64,000 bases of DNA, taken from the NCBI GenBank assembly GCA_002839675.1, contig PGYM01000002.1, positions 62,001 to 126,000 on the forward strand. Reading direction: 5' to 3'. Each line of letters begins with the position of its first letter. The first letter of the stretch is position 1. This DNA is from Methanomicrobiales archaeon HGW-Methanomicrobiales-1 (GTDB lineage Archaea > Halobacteriota > Methanomicrobia > Methanomicrobiales > Methanospirillaceae). A program made the position numbers and the translations under genes. Below the pieces are notes generated by a model. That model was not told where the DNA came from, ran no database searches, and worked only from the letters and a program-made list of their open reading frames with translations. This document shows positions 9,127 to 18,091 of the stretch, one piece after another.

Positions 9127-10098
9127 TTATTTCGGAAAAATTTCCTCGACCGTCTCAATTGCGGCAATCAGGTCTCCTCCATTGTTCATCACAGAAGTCA
9201 CCGTGAACCGGAGTCTCCTGCTTCCCCCGCCAGGAACAGGTACCGCATCTTCTGCCGTAAAAGTTCCGTCACGAGATACCGGTTGTGCTCCCGAACCGGG
9301 ATACCATGTTGGTATCCGTTCTGTTAAGCCATCGATGACCAGGTCCGCCAGGCACGGCCGTTCCTCCGGATAAAACGCCTGCCACTGCCGGCGGGTTCCC
9401 ACCAGACCGGCGGATTTTAACCCGGTGAACTTCTCCATGGCCCGGTTCCACGCGAGAATATGGTGATCCTCGCCAATCACGTACATCGGGACAGGGCACG
9501 CATACAGGATTGCCTCGGTGAGCCGCTTGTGCTCTTCATGAGAGAGTTCAGCCTGCTTCCGGTCAGAGATATTCTCAAACCTCAGGGCTACACCGGTATC
9601 CCCGTCCTCAAAGAGGGTGGGGATGCAAAGTGCGTTGAAATATATCTCCTTGTCATTTTTCTTAATGCGGATCTCGTGGGGTGAGTCAGCCCCTGCTTTT
9701 TCCTGCTGCAGCCAGCCCATCATCTGCTCGACCGGCAGCATTGCCGAAGCAAGGTCAAACAGCCGTGAACCGATGATCCGGTCCTTGGGGACGCCGATAA
9801 AATCAACAAACGGGGAATTTGCCTGGGCAATCCTCATGTCTTTATCCATGACCGCAATCATGTCAGGACTCATGCTCATCATGGATTCAAGGGGCACGCG
9901 TTTTGCCAGATAGAAGAGCTTAGCATTCCCGACATACCGGACTTCGAGTTGTCCTGCGGCGGTCAGGACATCAAGATATTTTGCAATGGAATTCCGGCTC
10001 ATGGCAACCGCAGCTGAGATCTCCTTGATATTCATCCCGCGTGGATTTTCGCGCAGCACCTCCTTGATATGAGTAATTTCTTTGTCAGCGGCTTCCAT
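9127..10098 (-). CDS. HTH-PAS-PAS transcriptional regulator
   Basis: 323 residues. Residues about 1-65 form a winged-helix DNA-binding domain (MNIKEISAAVAMSRNSIAKYLDVL). Two PAS domains follow: about 70-180 (DMIAVMDKDMRIAQANSPF, ending in RFENISDRKQAE) and about 190-320 (VPMYVIGEDHHILAWNRAMEKFTGL). There is no kinase domain, so it is a one-component sensor-regulator, a design common in Methanomicrobiales. An AAGGAG ribosome-binding site precedes the ATG at 10098. The ligand is unknown. Confidence 0.85.
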   Translation of the reverse strand: MEAADKEITHIKEVLRENPRGMNIKEISAAVAMSRNSIAKYLDVLTAAGQLEVRYVGNAKLFYLAKRVPLESMMSMSPDMIAVMDKDMRIAQANSPFVDFIGVPKDRIIGSRLFDLASAMLPVEQMMGWLQQEKAGADSPHEIRIKKNDKEIYFNALCIPTLFEDGDTGVALRFENISDRKQAELSHEEHKRLTEAILYACPVPMYVIGEDHHILAWNRAMEKFTGLKSAGLVGTRRQWQAFYPEERPCLADLVIDGLTERIPTWYPGSGAQPVSRDGTFTAEDAVPVPGGGSRRLRFTVTSVMNNGGDLIAAIETVEEIFPK

Positions 10099-10730
10099 AC
10101 ACCAGTCTCCTTAAAAAGTTTGTATCTCCGTGAAAAAAACTTTTTTTATCCCATAATTTTTGATTCGCAGCATTGTCTCGATCTTTGATCGATTGATTTA
10201 TTAAAGGCTATGATAAAAATAGATATTGTGCTTAGTGTTTGTGCACTAATGCACAGCATTGAGGTTGTGCACTTCCACTGCAAGCCAATCAGCAATGCTG
10301 ATAGAAATGAACGTATGCTCATGTTTGTTGTGTGCATACGATGGTGATCCAAAATAACTGCGGAACCGTGGTGATGCTGGATTCGTCACCAGAACCTGTT
10401 ATTACCTCATGACAGGAAAATGACACAAGCACGTCTTAAATAAGTACCAGCAACGAAACGGGACTAATAAGGGATTACACACACACACCTCCCCTTAGTC
10501 CTTCATTTTTAATCATAATTTCTCACGCAGGGTTTTTTCGTGCAGGGGATTGCCAATGGGCGATTATGTCATATTCTGCACCGGTACCTGATGATGCCGG
10601 CAATGGGGATCGCAACCGGAATTTTTGCAGATAAAAGTGTACAAAAAATGGGATGGGCAGGAGAGAGAACTTAAAAAAAAGTGGCAGATTTTTTTTGTAT
10701 AAGACCTGCAGATAAAAAAATTTGAACAGA
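10099..10730. other. 632-bp intergenic region with palindromes
   Basis: No protein gene is credible here. It includes the promoter of the regulator on the minus strand, a GTGCA-CTAA-TGCAC inverted repeat near 10241-10254 with another GTGCAC about 20 bp on, and a strong plus-strand hairpin at 10461-10501 listed separately. Confidence 0.5.
10461..10510 (+). ncRNA. Candidate small RNA or terminator hairpin
   Basis: GGACTAA (10461-10467) pairs with TTAGTCC (10495-10501). An inner GGG/CCC pairing sits past a 3-base bulge, and the loop contains a CA repeat. A T-rich tail follows at 10505-10509. A TATA-like TTAAATAAG lies about 25 bp upstream at 10436-10444. No plus-strand gene ends nearby, so a short independent transcript is possible. 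No Rfam family is recognised. Confidence 0.3.
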
Positions 10731-11216
10731 TTATTTCCCATCCTCGCCTAACGATTCCCGGCTCCGCATCTGGTAGAGCACCATCGGGTCCATCTCGCGG
10801 TGTTCCTTATCGCTGGTCCGCATGATCACTTTGGCGATCCCGGAATTCACGATCATCTTCGAGCAGAGGAAACATGGCCAGATCTGGGTAAGCGCTTCGG
10901 TCTCGACATCGAATCCGGCAAGGTAGAGTGTGCATCCCCGGGCCAGTTTTCCGGCCTGGAGCATTGCGTTCATCTCGGCGTGCACGCTCCGGCATCGCTC
11001 ATAGTTGGAGCCGGACGGGATGTTGTGATCCTTTCTCCAGCAGCGGTTGAGCTCCGTGCAGTCCATCTGTTTGCGGGGGGCTCCCGTGTAGCCGGTCGAG
11101 ACGATGGTATTGTATTCATCCACGATGATCGCGCCAAAGTTCCGGCGAAGGCAGGTTCCCTGGTGGGCGCACCGCAGGGCAAGGTCGAGGAAATACTCGT
11201 GACGGTTGGTTCGCAT
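10731..11216 (-). CDS. Deoxycytidylate (dCMP) deaminase family protein
   Basis: 161 residues of the zinc-dependent cytidine/dCMP deaminase fold. The zinc ligands and catalytic Glu are in SVHAEMNAML (His-Ala-Glu) and WPCFLCSKMI (Pro-Cys-x-x-Cys). The N-terminal segment GTCLRRNFGAIIV with a Cys-rich insert (DCTELNRCWRKDHN) matches the ComEB/dCMP deaminase group, which makes dUMP for thymidylate synthesis. The size fits. The ATG at 11216 is the only good start. Confidence 0.88.
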   Translation of the reverse strand: MRTNRHEYFLDLALRCAHQGTCLRRNFGAIIVDEYNTIVSTGYTGAPRKQMDCTELNRCWRKDHNIPSGSNYERCRSVHAEMNAMLQAGKLARGCTLYLAGFDVETEALTQIWPCFLCSKMIVNSGIAKVIMRTSDKEHREMDPMVLYQMRSRESLGEDGK

Positions 11217-11361
11217 CTACAAAAGATTTGGGAGGCGGGGTAATAAATGCAGGGTATTTTGGTAACGGGAATTCCCGGATGCAATTCGCATAGCTCCACC
11301 GTTCTGTTTATGGCCATGAAGCGGCAATCACTGGCATATGCTGCCAACCGGTCGCACCTTC

Positions 11362-12078
11362 ATGGAACAGACCCGCTACGAGTTTCTCTCCGCATCCGAC
11401 CAGACACAGGGACTCCCGGCCCCGCCGCTGGAAAAAGCCGTGCCGGAAGACCACCCGATCATCCCGCTTCCCCGACATGAAAACCTACAGGTGCCCCCCA
11501 TCGATTGCCGGACTGCCATTGAGTCGCGGCGCTCGATCCGTCACTATGCCCGAGATCCGCTCACCCTGGATGAACTTGCATTCCTGTGCTGGAACACGCA
11601 GGGAATTGTGGAGGTAAAAGCGCCGTATTACACACTGCGGAATGTTCCTTCTGCCGGGGGACGCCATGCATTCGAGACATACCTGCTCATCAACCGTGTC
11701 GGGGACTTGCAGCCCGGGCTGTACCGGTATCTCGCGTTCTCTCACAGCCTTGCCCTTGTAGAAATCGGCAGCGGGATGACAGACAGGATTATGTCTGCCT
11801 GTCTCGGGCAGGCTTTCGTGCGTTCATCGGCAGTCACATTTGTCTGGTCAGCGGTAATTTACCGGATGGCGTGGCGGTACAGTGAGCGGGCGTACCGGCT
11901 CGTCCATCTCGATGCAGGGCATGTGTGCCAGAACCTGTATCTTGCCGGTGAGCAGATCGGTTGTGGTACCTGTGCTATCGGGGCGTTTGACGACCGGCAG
12001 ATGGCGGATGTGCTCGGGATTGATGGAGAAGAAGAATTTGTGGTATACTGTGCAACGGTGGGGAAAAAGGGGGCCTGA
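11362..12078 (+). CDS. SagB-type nitroreductase-fold dehydrogenase
   Basis: 238 residues from the ATG at 11362; an in-frame ATG at 11338 would add eight residues. The core begins at AIESRRSIRHYARDPLTLDELAFLCWNTQGI, the FMN-binding start of SagB/ThcOx-like nitroreductases, and continues with PSAGGRHAFETYLLIN. The C-terminal half has the HLDAGHVCQNLYLAG helix. The best-known SagB enzymes oxidise azolines in peptide maturation, but no cyclodehydratase or precursor peptide is encoded nearby. A stand-alone flavin oxidoreductase is more likely. Confidence 0.82.
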   Translation: MEQTRYEFLSASDQTQGLPAPPLEKAVPEDHPIIPLPRHENLQVPPIDCRTAIESRRSIRHYARDPLTLDELAFLCWNTQGIVEVKAPYYTLRNVPSAGGRHAFETYLLINRVGDLQPGLYRYLAFSHSLALVEIGSGMTDRIMSACLGQAFVRSSAVTFVWSAVIYRMAWRYSERAYRLVHLDAGHVCQNLYLAGEQIGCGTCAIGAFDDRQMADVLGIDGEEEFVVYCATVGKKGA

Positions 12079-12209
12079 AGTAATTTTACGGATGCCGGGA
12101 TTTTTTCAGAGATTCGGTAAATTCCCCGGAATCGTACGAACATATTTTTTATAAACCACTGCGACCTATATCATATCACAGTTATTCAAATGACTGTTTG
12201 AGATCTAAC

Positions 12210-12398
12210 ATGTTTGGAGAGAATAAATTCGGCGGCCAGAGAAATTTTGGCGGCGCAAGAGACCAGGGCCCACGAGAAATGACAAAAACAATCTGTGCAG
12301 ACTGTGGGGCAGAATGCGAAGTACCTTTTAAGCCAACCGAGGGCAGGCCTGTATACTGCAGGGACTGCCTCCCGAAACACCGGAAACCCCGGTTCTGA
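12210..12398 (+). CDS. Small zinc-ribbon protein (CxxC-CxxC type)
   Basis: 62 residues from the ATG at 12210. The N-terminus is Gly/Asn/Arg-rich and disordered (FGGQRNFGGAR). A zinc ribbon follows with CADCGAECEVPFKPTEGRPVYC and CRDC, ending in a basic tail. Proteins of this form (CxxC motif, often with a KPTEGRPVYC segment) are common in methanogens and probably bind nucleic acid. A TATA-like sequence with an A/T-rich stretch lies 40-70 bp upstream. The exact function is unknown. Confidence 0.75.
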   Translation: MFGENKFGGQRNFGGARDQGPREMTKTICADCGAECEVPFKPTEGRPVYCRDCLPKHRKPRF

Positions 12399-12503
12399 TT
12401 TCATAAATTTTTTCATTTTCTGTAATCATTTTGTTCTGCTTTTTTCTTGGTACGGTTACGTCCCGGTTTGTCAGCCGGTTACAGGATTCCGCTGATTTTC
12501 ATA

Positions 12504-12525
12504 CTTCCCAGTACATAGCGGGAAG
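12504..12525. terminator. Hairpin between convergent genes
   Basis: CTTCCC (12504-12509) pairs with GGGAAG (12520-12525). It lies just past the stop of the minus-strand DUF1294 gene and may terminate transcription from that side. No strong T run follows. Confidence 0.35.
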
Positions 12526-12526
12526 A

Positions 12527-12859
12527 TTATTGTAGCAGGCAGATGATTGCCACAACGTGGACGATCAGAAATACCGGTACCAGGAAAAATTTTAATTTCC
12601 GGGTCTTGTGCCGGAATAGTAACATCGCTGCATATGCACCGAACGGGCCCAGCGCAGCAACAACCAGCAGCAGATTCTCCGGAGTCCGCCAGGCATTGTT
12701 TTTTGCTTTCCTCTTGTCATTTGCAAAGATAAGAAACGCACCAGTATTGAGAATGGCGTACAAGGCTGCAAAGAAAACCGGTAAGGAAAGAACAGTCACT
12801 CTTTTTGTTTTGTGAAACGGGGTTATTGCCTTTTCGTTGTGAACCCGGAACCAATTCAT
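12527..12859 (-). CDS. DUF1294 family small membrane protein
   Basis: About 110 residues from the ATG at 12859. The frame is open further upstream into the neighbouring gene and could start elsewhere. The conserved DUF1294 pattern is visible: ANDKRKAKNNAWRTPENLLL, then LGPFGAYAAMLLFRHKTRK and a final hydrophobic helix. Three membrane segments are apparent. The function of the family is unknown. The longest reading frame would overlap the YkgJ-type gene upstream by about 70 bp, which argues for the later start. Confidence 0.75.
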   Translation of the reverse strand: MNWFRVHNEKAITPFHKTKRVTVLSLPVFFAALYAILNTGAFLIFANDKRKAKNNAWRTPENLLLVVAALGPFGAYAAMLLFRHKTRKLKFFLVPVFLIVHVVAIICLLQ

Positions 12860-12926
12860 CCGGATGTGGCAGGTACGTAGGTTCGCAATGAGGAGTGCAA
12901 ACTTTTTACGGGATGCAGAGTTGAAA

Positions 12927-13409
12927 TCACTGCCGCACCGTATAACCCGCCCGCGTGAGAATCCGGACAACTTCTTTGTCCCAGACAGCGTCATCGTTCT
13001 CTTTCAACGGGTCAATGCATTCCTCCCAGATCCGGTTTAAATGCGTATCATCGGTGACGAGCGAGCGCCGGAACATGACACGTCCCGCCCTCCGTCCGGT
13101 GTGATTGAGGATCAGCAGCCGCCAGCAGGAGAAATCCTGGCAGATATCGGGGCGTGTCAGGTGGACGGTGCAGTACGCTTTCTCGCTGCCGGGCATGTGC
13201 CGGAAGAACGGGCAGGCTTCGGGAAGTTTTCCAAAGATACTCTTGTCCAGGTAGAGCTCGTGCTTATCCGCATCGACGGTAACTTCGGTTTCATCCGAAG
13301 TATACTGGTTGAAGACAATGAAATGGAAATTCCCGAGATCTTTACGAATACTATGTACAAGCCCCAGGTGGGAACAGCACTCCCCGCACTGATGGCACTC
13401 AAATCCCAT
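12927..13409 (-). CDS. YkgJ-type cysteine-cluster protein
   Basis: 160 residues. The N-terminal CHQCGECCSHLG (CxxCGxCC) together with later Cys residues (EACPFF, YCTVHLTRPDICQDFSC) forms the metal or Fe-S binding pattern of the YkgJ/UPF0153 family. The His and Pro spacing around RPDIC is typical. Members are thought to bind zinc or an Fe-S cluster, and no reaction is established. The gene is probably cotranscribed with the DUF1294 gene that follows. Confidence 0.8.
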   Translation of the reverse strand: MGFECHQCGECCSHLGLVHSIRKDLGNFHFIVFNQYTSDETEVTVDADKHELYLDKSIFGKLPEACPFFRHMPGSEKAYCTVHLTRPDICQDFSCWRLLILNHTGRRAGRVMFRRSLVTDDTHLNRIWEECIDPLKENDDAVWDKEVVRILTRAGYTVRQ

Positions 13410-13505
13410 GCACCGGCTCCTGGTACCGTATTGGTTGTTTGGGCATTAAAAAAAGCACCGGGTCGCAGCTGATATATCCGTGCCCCACCATACTCTCCCT
13501 GATAT

Positions 13506-14033
13506 ATGGCCGATTCCCTTTCACCCGGTAGCGGAAATGATGGCGACGGTAATGCACCTGAGTGCAGGTATGCACGGGAATCGGATGCAATCCAGAAGTT
13601 TTTCCTCCGGCCGTTTTTCTTAAGTTTCACGATAGGCATCCCGTTCTGCATCTTCAAGCTGCTCTTTGGCATCAGCATACTTCGGGCTGCACCGGGAGAA
13701 AATGCCCTGTTTCTGGGGTTTGGATGGCTCGTCACCATCTGGGCCTGCACAGATCTTCTGATGAATATAACAAAATCGGGGCTCGACCTATTTCACCTAC
13801 CGGCGCATTTCGAGTATTGCACCATCGCACAGGTAGGCCGCATAGTTTCAAGACCAATGGTCTTTCTTGCATTCGATACCCTGCTTTCGTTTTTAATCAT
13901 CTGCCTGATGCTCTGGTCAGGCTGGATTGCAACACTCTCACCGGTCGAGATCATCCTCTGGTATATTGCGACAACACTCAACCTGGTAAGCCTCTCGCTT
14001 GTTTCACTCTACAACGAGATGCGGAAAGCGTAA
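13506..14033 (+). CDS. Integral membrane protein, unknown
   Basis: 175 residues. A polar N-terminus of about 30 residues is followed by four hydrophobic segments (FFLSFTIGIPFCIFKLLFG; ENALFLGFGWLVTIWAC; FLAFDTLLSFLIICLMLW; IILWYIATTLNLVSLSLVSL). No catalytic motif is seen and I do not recognise the family. It diverges from the YkgJ-type gene across a 96-bp gap and converges on the TerB gene. Confidence 0.6.
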   Translation: MADSLSPGSGNDGDGNAPECRYARESDAIQKFFLRPFFLSFTIGIPFCIFKLLFGISILRAAPGENALFLGFGWLVTIWACTDLLMNITKSGLDLFHLPAHFEYCTIAQVGRIVSRPMVFLAFDTLLSFLIICLMLWSGWIATLSPVEIILWYIATTLNLVSLSLVSLYNEMRKA

Positions 14034-14066
14034 ACGGGACATTTAAAAAAAAAGATTTGAATAAAT

Positions 14067-14480
14067 TTACGCAAAGATTGAAAAGTCGTTCTTGATTGCG
14101 ATCGCTTCGATGATCGAGGTCATCTTTGCTTCAGGAATACCAAACTTGTCCATGTACATCTGAAGGACTGCTTTTTCTTCCCCGGCAAGCACACCATCGG
14201 ACATGGCAAGGTCGCAGAGAATGGCGAGCGTGGCAATCTTCTGCTTCTCGTCAAGGACGTTTGCAATCAGGTCGATAACACCGGGGAACTTGTTGGCCTT
14301 TAAAACTTCCATCGCAGTATCGATGGATTTACGGTCGCCGCGGCAGATCTTTGCGAGATCGTTCATCTCGGCCTGGTCGATGACACCATCTGCCGCAATA
14401 ACGGTGATGGCTGAGAGCACGAGGGCTGATTTCGGGTTGAGCGTTGCAGTCTTTCCAGTTAATTTGTCAAAAATTCCCAT
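14067..14480 (-). CDS. TerB-family protein
   Basis: 137 residues from the ATG at 14480. Two similar helical halves each carry an acidic turn: VIAADGVIDQAEMNDL and LAMSDGVLAGEEKAVLQMYMDKFGI. This duplicated pattern is typical of the TerB/DjlA-like domain, named for tellurite resistance and thought to bind metal. No other ter gene is present, so a tellurite role should not be assumed. It is a single-gene unit read away from the Doc-like gene. Confidence 0.8.
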   Translation of the reverse strand: MGIFDKLTGKTATLNPKSALVLSAITVIAADGVIDQAEMNDLAKICRGDRKSIDTAMEVLKANKFPGVIDLIANVLDEKQKIATLAILCDLAMSDGVLAGEEKAVLQMYMDKFGIPEAKMTSIIEAIAIKNDFSIFA

Positions 14481-14621
14481 AATGAACACCAAATTTTTCA
14501 CACTATTGGATGCAGGATACTATCACTCTTTCGCCCGGTGTACATAAAACGACCATGCCGAGGGATTCCCCGGATTTATATGGCAAGGCACGCAAATCCT
14601 TCATGAGAACGGGTGGACTGC

Positions 14622-14990
14622 ATGAATGATATCACGTTAGAACAGGTCATCGCCTTCCACAAACAGGTGATAATGTCCGATGGCGGCGATGCCCGTCTTT
14701 TCTCGGAAGCAAACCTCCACCAGATGATCTTTTTAGCCAACCGGACTCAAGGCATATGCCCGCGGGCAGCGCTTGCCTTTTTTTCCCTCTGCGCCTACCC
14801 GGTATTTCGTGAGGGTAACAGCAGGACTGCATGGCTTGTGGCAGAAATGATCTTCAGCGGCAACGGCTACATACTCGAAGCGGGCGATGACGAAATGGCG
14901 GAACTGGTGCAGGGGATTGCATCGTTCACGGCTGAACAGGCAGATGTTGAAGCATGGCTGCGTTCGCACAGTAAAAAACGCCAGACCTGA
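14622..14990 (+). CDS. Doc/Fic-like protein with altered active-site motif
   Basis: 122 residues from the ATG at 14622, which follows a GGTGG site. The fold fits short Doc-type Fic proteins. The motif reads YPVFREGNSRTAW where active Fic/Doc proteins have H-x-F-x-x-G-N-x-R. The Phe, Gly-Asn and Arg are kept, but the position two before Phe is Pro and no His is present. AMP or phosphate transfer of the usual kind is therefore doubtful. No Phd-like antitoxin gene is adjacent. A TATA-like GATTTATATGG lies about 40-50 bp upstream. Confidence 0.7.
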   Translation: MNDITLEQVIAFHKQVIMSDGGDARLFSEANLHQMIFLANRTQGICPRAALAFFSLCAYPVFREGNSRTAWLVAEMIFSGNGYILEAGDDEMAELVQGIASFTAEQADVEAWLRSHSKKRQT

Positions 14991-15066
14991 TATCCTTTTT
15001 AACATATAGTTACAGTGACAGCGTCGAGTGCGAGGATCGAGGGGTGGAATTTTTGTTTTCCCACCA

Positions 15067-15960
15067 TTATGGATGGAGAAGATACTCCCCTTCAATCCGT
15101 ACAACCGCGTTGCCCCCGAAAAATACACTGTGCTGAACTTTTGAGGTGTCACTCACCAGCCGGATGATATTCGGGTTCTCCCTGCTCTTTCCCTGTTCGA
15201 TGGCAATCATGCGTCCATCCCAGGTTCCTTCGTTGAGCAGGTAATATCCCAGTGCCGCATTGCCCGAACCCGTTGCAGGATCTTCAAGATACCCAAATAT
15301 GGGGGCAAATACCCGTGTACGGTAACTGTTCCCGGCGCATGAAGTACTGGTCGAGAAAACCAAAATGATCTCGATCGCGTTTGCCAGGCAGAATTCACGC
15401 AGGTTTTGCTGATCCGGGTGAATGGACAGCAGTGTGTCGAGCGCATCGACCGGTACGATCAGGGTCGAGAGCCCGGCGTTGATACAGGAGATATGATGTT
15501 TTTCTGAAATGTCACCGGGTGCGATCCGCAATGCAGCAGCAATCCTGTCATGGGATACGGATAGTTTTTCTACAACAGGTTGCGGCGCACTGATAAAGAC
15601 CGAATCGGCTTTTGCGATCTCGTTTCTGACAAGCAGTTCCTGTCCCCCCACGTGAATGCGGGTAACCGGATCAAGTGAAAGTACCGGGTCATTTTTAATA
15701 AGATCGTACATGGCAGCAATAATCCCGTGCCCGCAGAACGCAACTTCGCGTTCCGCTGAAAAAAACCGGAGGCCGGTATGCCCCTCATCAGGGTACAGGA
15801 AGACCACTTCGTTTACGCAGCCCGCAAGTTCCCGTGCAATCTGCTGCATGCCTTCGGCGCTCAGGGCATCTTCCTGTGGCAGGTACACGCAACCTGCCGG
15901 GTTGCCGGTCGAACGGCCCATGGCAAATGCATCAATTTTTTTAAACCGGTATCGCTGCAT
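15067..15960 (-). CDS. PhzF-family isomerase/epimerase
   Basis: 297 residues from the ATG at 15960; a GTG at 15972 is also possible. Family marks are GNPAGCVYLP near the start, the acidic region NEVVFLYP, a GHGIIAA segment after FSAEREVAFC, and EDPATGSGNAALGYYLL in the second half. It has the diaminopimelate-epimerase-like duplicated fold. PhzF acts in phenazine synthesis, but most relatives have unknown substrates and no phenazine genes are seen here. It lies downstream of a cupin gene on the same strand, about 30 bp away. Confidence 0.85.
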   Translation of the reverse strand: MQRYRFKKIDAFAMGRSTGNPAGCVYLPQEDALSAEGMQQIARELAGCVNEVVFLYPDEGHTGLRFFSAEREVAFCGHGIIAAMYDLIKNDPVLSLDPVTRIHVGGQELLVRNEIAKADSVFISAPQPVVEKLSVSHDRIAAALRIAPGDISEKHHISCINAGLSTLIVPVDALDTLLSIHPDQQNLREFCLANAIEIILVFSTSTSCAGNSYRTRVFAPIFGYLEDPATGSGNAALGYYLLNEGTWDGRMIAIEQGKSRENPNIIRLVSDTSKVQHSVFFGGNAVVRIEGEYLLHP

Positions 15961-15989
15961 GCATCGCCTCACACAAATTTTTCATGGAA

Positions 15990-16397
15990 CTACACGATCC
16001 CCCTGACGATAAACCGGTCATGGCCGATATGGGCAACCGGGCAGACAAAGCATGCAATCATGGATTCTGAACCGGTGTTTATCAGCTGATGAACCTCGCC
16101 CTCCTGCACCGTAAAACAATCGCCACTTTTGAGATCCACGGGTTTGTTCCAGGTGACCAAATCGTCCACGGACGGATGACCGGTATGAATCGTGCCCTCA
16201 CCACGGACAATCTGGTAGATCTCGCTGCCGTTCAGGTGATAATGAGCGGTCACCGAACGATGTGCTTCCAGTTCAGCAACATAGAGTCCCACATGATCGT
16301 CACCGGTTACTCTTACGATGCGAATTCCTACAGCAGGATCAGTCTGTGCTGTCTTTAACTGTTCGATAAAATTGGTTACCATCGGCAGAGGGCTCAT
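15990..16397 (-). CDS. Cupin-domain protein
   Basis: 135 residues. One cupin barrel with the metal-site pattern HYHLNGSEIYQIVRGEG, then SGDCFTVQEGEVHQLIN. It resembles small sugar-isomerase-like or sensor cupins. The ATG at 16397 is the natural start. It is probably cotranscribed with the downstream phzF-like gene. Substrate unknown. Confidence 0.78.
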   Translation of the reverse strand: MSPLPMVTNFIEQLKTAQTDPAVGIRIVRVTGDDHVGLYVAELEAHRSVTAHYHLNGSEIYQIVRGEGTIHTGHPSVDDLVTWNKPVDLKSGDCFTVQEGEVHQLINTGSESMIACFVCPVAHIGHDRFIVRGIV

Positions 16398-16959
16398 GAA
16401 ACGTTCATCTCAACATAGGCATCCGGATTTGATTTGTTTTATGGTCCGGGATTACATCCAAATACTTAACAAAAAACTAACGGGTACCAGTGAAATTGAT
16501 CCTGTCAGAATGCAGGGCACCACAAGAAGTATTTTTAATACAAAACCGGATCGTAAATGCAAAATATTTTGAATTATACATAAATCATCAATGCGAATGC
16601 TGAACCATTTATAATTTTGAGGTATTCCTCGAAAGAAATTTTTAAATATTATAAAGAACAACTAAAGGATATCCCCATAGAATGGAGGTGGTTTGATTTA
16701 ATACCGGGTTTGATCCCATTCACTGCATTCCACAAAGTACACATCCTCAACCGGCTGTTAATTAAAAACGGCAGGAAAAAAGCCTCCCCATAACCAATAT
16801 CGAAAAATTTCTTTTTGTGAACCTGACTTTCCCTTCAGGGTTTTTAGCATTCTTTTTTCAAATCGGTAAATTCTGTAACCGGACACGTATGAAAGAATCT
16901 TCCGGTAAATGCATTTCCTGCATAACAGAGAAGAGCCCCGATACCCGGTGAACAGGTTG
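16398..16959. other. 562-bp region, possible structured RNA
   Basis: No gene is convincing. A good archaeal TATA-like stretch, TTTTTAAATATTATA, lies at 16639-16653. About 25 bp downstream begins a segment with GGAGG (near 16685) able to pair with CCTCC (near 16784) and a GGG-TTTGAT-CCC hairpin between. This may be a small RNA of roughly 110 nt. The rest holds nothing recognisable. Confidence 0.35.
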
Positions 16960-18030
16960 CTACACCGGAAGGATCATCTGTCGGGCATCGCGTTTCTCAA
17001 ATGAGGATAACCGTATACCGAGCAGCCGGATCTTCCGGCCATCAAACATTTCCCGGAGCAGAAGTTGTGCAGCTAAGCGGATCGTTTTTGGATCATTTGT
17101 ATAGTGCGGGAGGGTCCGGGCTTTTGTCCGGGTCACAAAACCGGTATATCGCACCTTGATAGTAACGGTCCTGCATCGCAGGGATTCATCGATAAGACTC
17201 CGGCTCACATCCTGTGACAGTGCATCGATGGTTGCCACGATCACCTGCTCATCCGAGGTATCTTCAGAAAATGTTGTCTCGCGGGATACCGATTTCACAC
17301 CGTCCCGCTCTTCAACCCGGTCATCATCGGTGCTGGAGGTAATTGCCTGGAGGGAGAGGGCCGAATGCCCGAATCGGGAGATCAATTCCTGGGTATCGTA
17401 TTCGACAAGATCCTTGATCGTCCTGATACCCAACTCAAAGAGCGCTGCTTCGGATTTACTGCCAACACCGGGAATTTTCCGAACGGGCATCGGGGCAAGG
17501 AATGAATAAAGCGTTTCCGGTTTGACAAGAGTCAGACCATCGGGTTTGTTCACATCCGAAGCAATCTTTGCTACCACTTTTGTCGGCGCAATACCGATCG
17601 AGCACGTGAGCCCGAGCTGGACCAGGATCTCATTTTTTATCCGGACCGCACAATCGGCTGCCGTGGAAAAGCTCCGCAGGGGACTTATGTCCAGGAATGC
17701 CTCGTCGATACTCACCTGCTGGAACGGGAAATTATGGGATCTTAAGATTGCCATAACGGCTTCAGATGCCTTGGCATACCGGGGGAAATGTGGGGGCAGA
17801 TAGATCGCCTGAGGACAGAGAACATAGGCCTGCGAGATAGGCATTGCTGACCGCACGCCAAATGCCCGTGCCTCGTACGAACAGGTAGAGACAACTCCTC
17901 GTCCGGTGCCATGCTGTGGATCAGCACCGATGACTACGGGCTTTCCCTTCAGCAACGGGTTCTCCTGCATCTCAACAGACGCATAGAAACTGTCCATGTC
18001 GAGGTGCAGGATGATCCGCCGGGGATCCAT
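16960..18030 (-). CDS. dinB: DNA polymerase IV (Y family)
   Basis: 356 residues from the ATG at 18030. The open frame reaches an ATG at 18090, one base past the stop of the nre gene, so a 20-residue extension with translational coupling is possible. Catalytic motifs are LHLDMDSFYASVE near the N-terminus and VSIDEAFLDIS (Asp-Glu). Helix-hairpin-helix (IPGVGSKSEAAL) and little-finger regions follow. It performs lesion bypass and low-fidelity extension. Directly behind nre, it forms a repair-gene pair. Confidence 0.93.
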   Translation of the reverse strand: MDPRRIILHLDMDSFYASVEMQENPLLKGKPVVIGADPQHGTGRGVVSTCSYEARAFGVRSAMPISQAYVLCPQAIYLPPHFPRYAKASEAVMAILRSHNFPFQQVSIDEAFLDISPLRSFSTAADCAVRIKNEILVQLGLTCSIGIAPTKVVAKIASDVNKPDGLTLVKPETLYSFLAPMPVRKIPGVGSKSEAALFELGIRTIKDLVEYDTQELISRFGHSALSLQAITSSTDDDRVEERDGVKSVSRETTFSEDTSDEQVIVATIDALSQDVSRSLIDESLRCRTVTIKVRYTGFVTRTKARTLPHYTNDPKTIRLAAQLLLREMFDGRKIRLLGIRLSSFEKRDARQMILPV

Positions 18031-18091
18031 GTCCGTATCTTTCCAGGAGAGATTCGCGCCATTACCTTCCAGAACGGGACTCTTCACCATA

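Noticed and set aside
11362-12078. Part of a thiazole/oxazole-modified peptide cluster, because of SagB similarity
   Set aside because: No YcaO-type gene, precursor peptide or exporter is adjacent, so a stand-alone flavoprotein is more likely.
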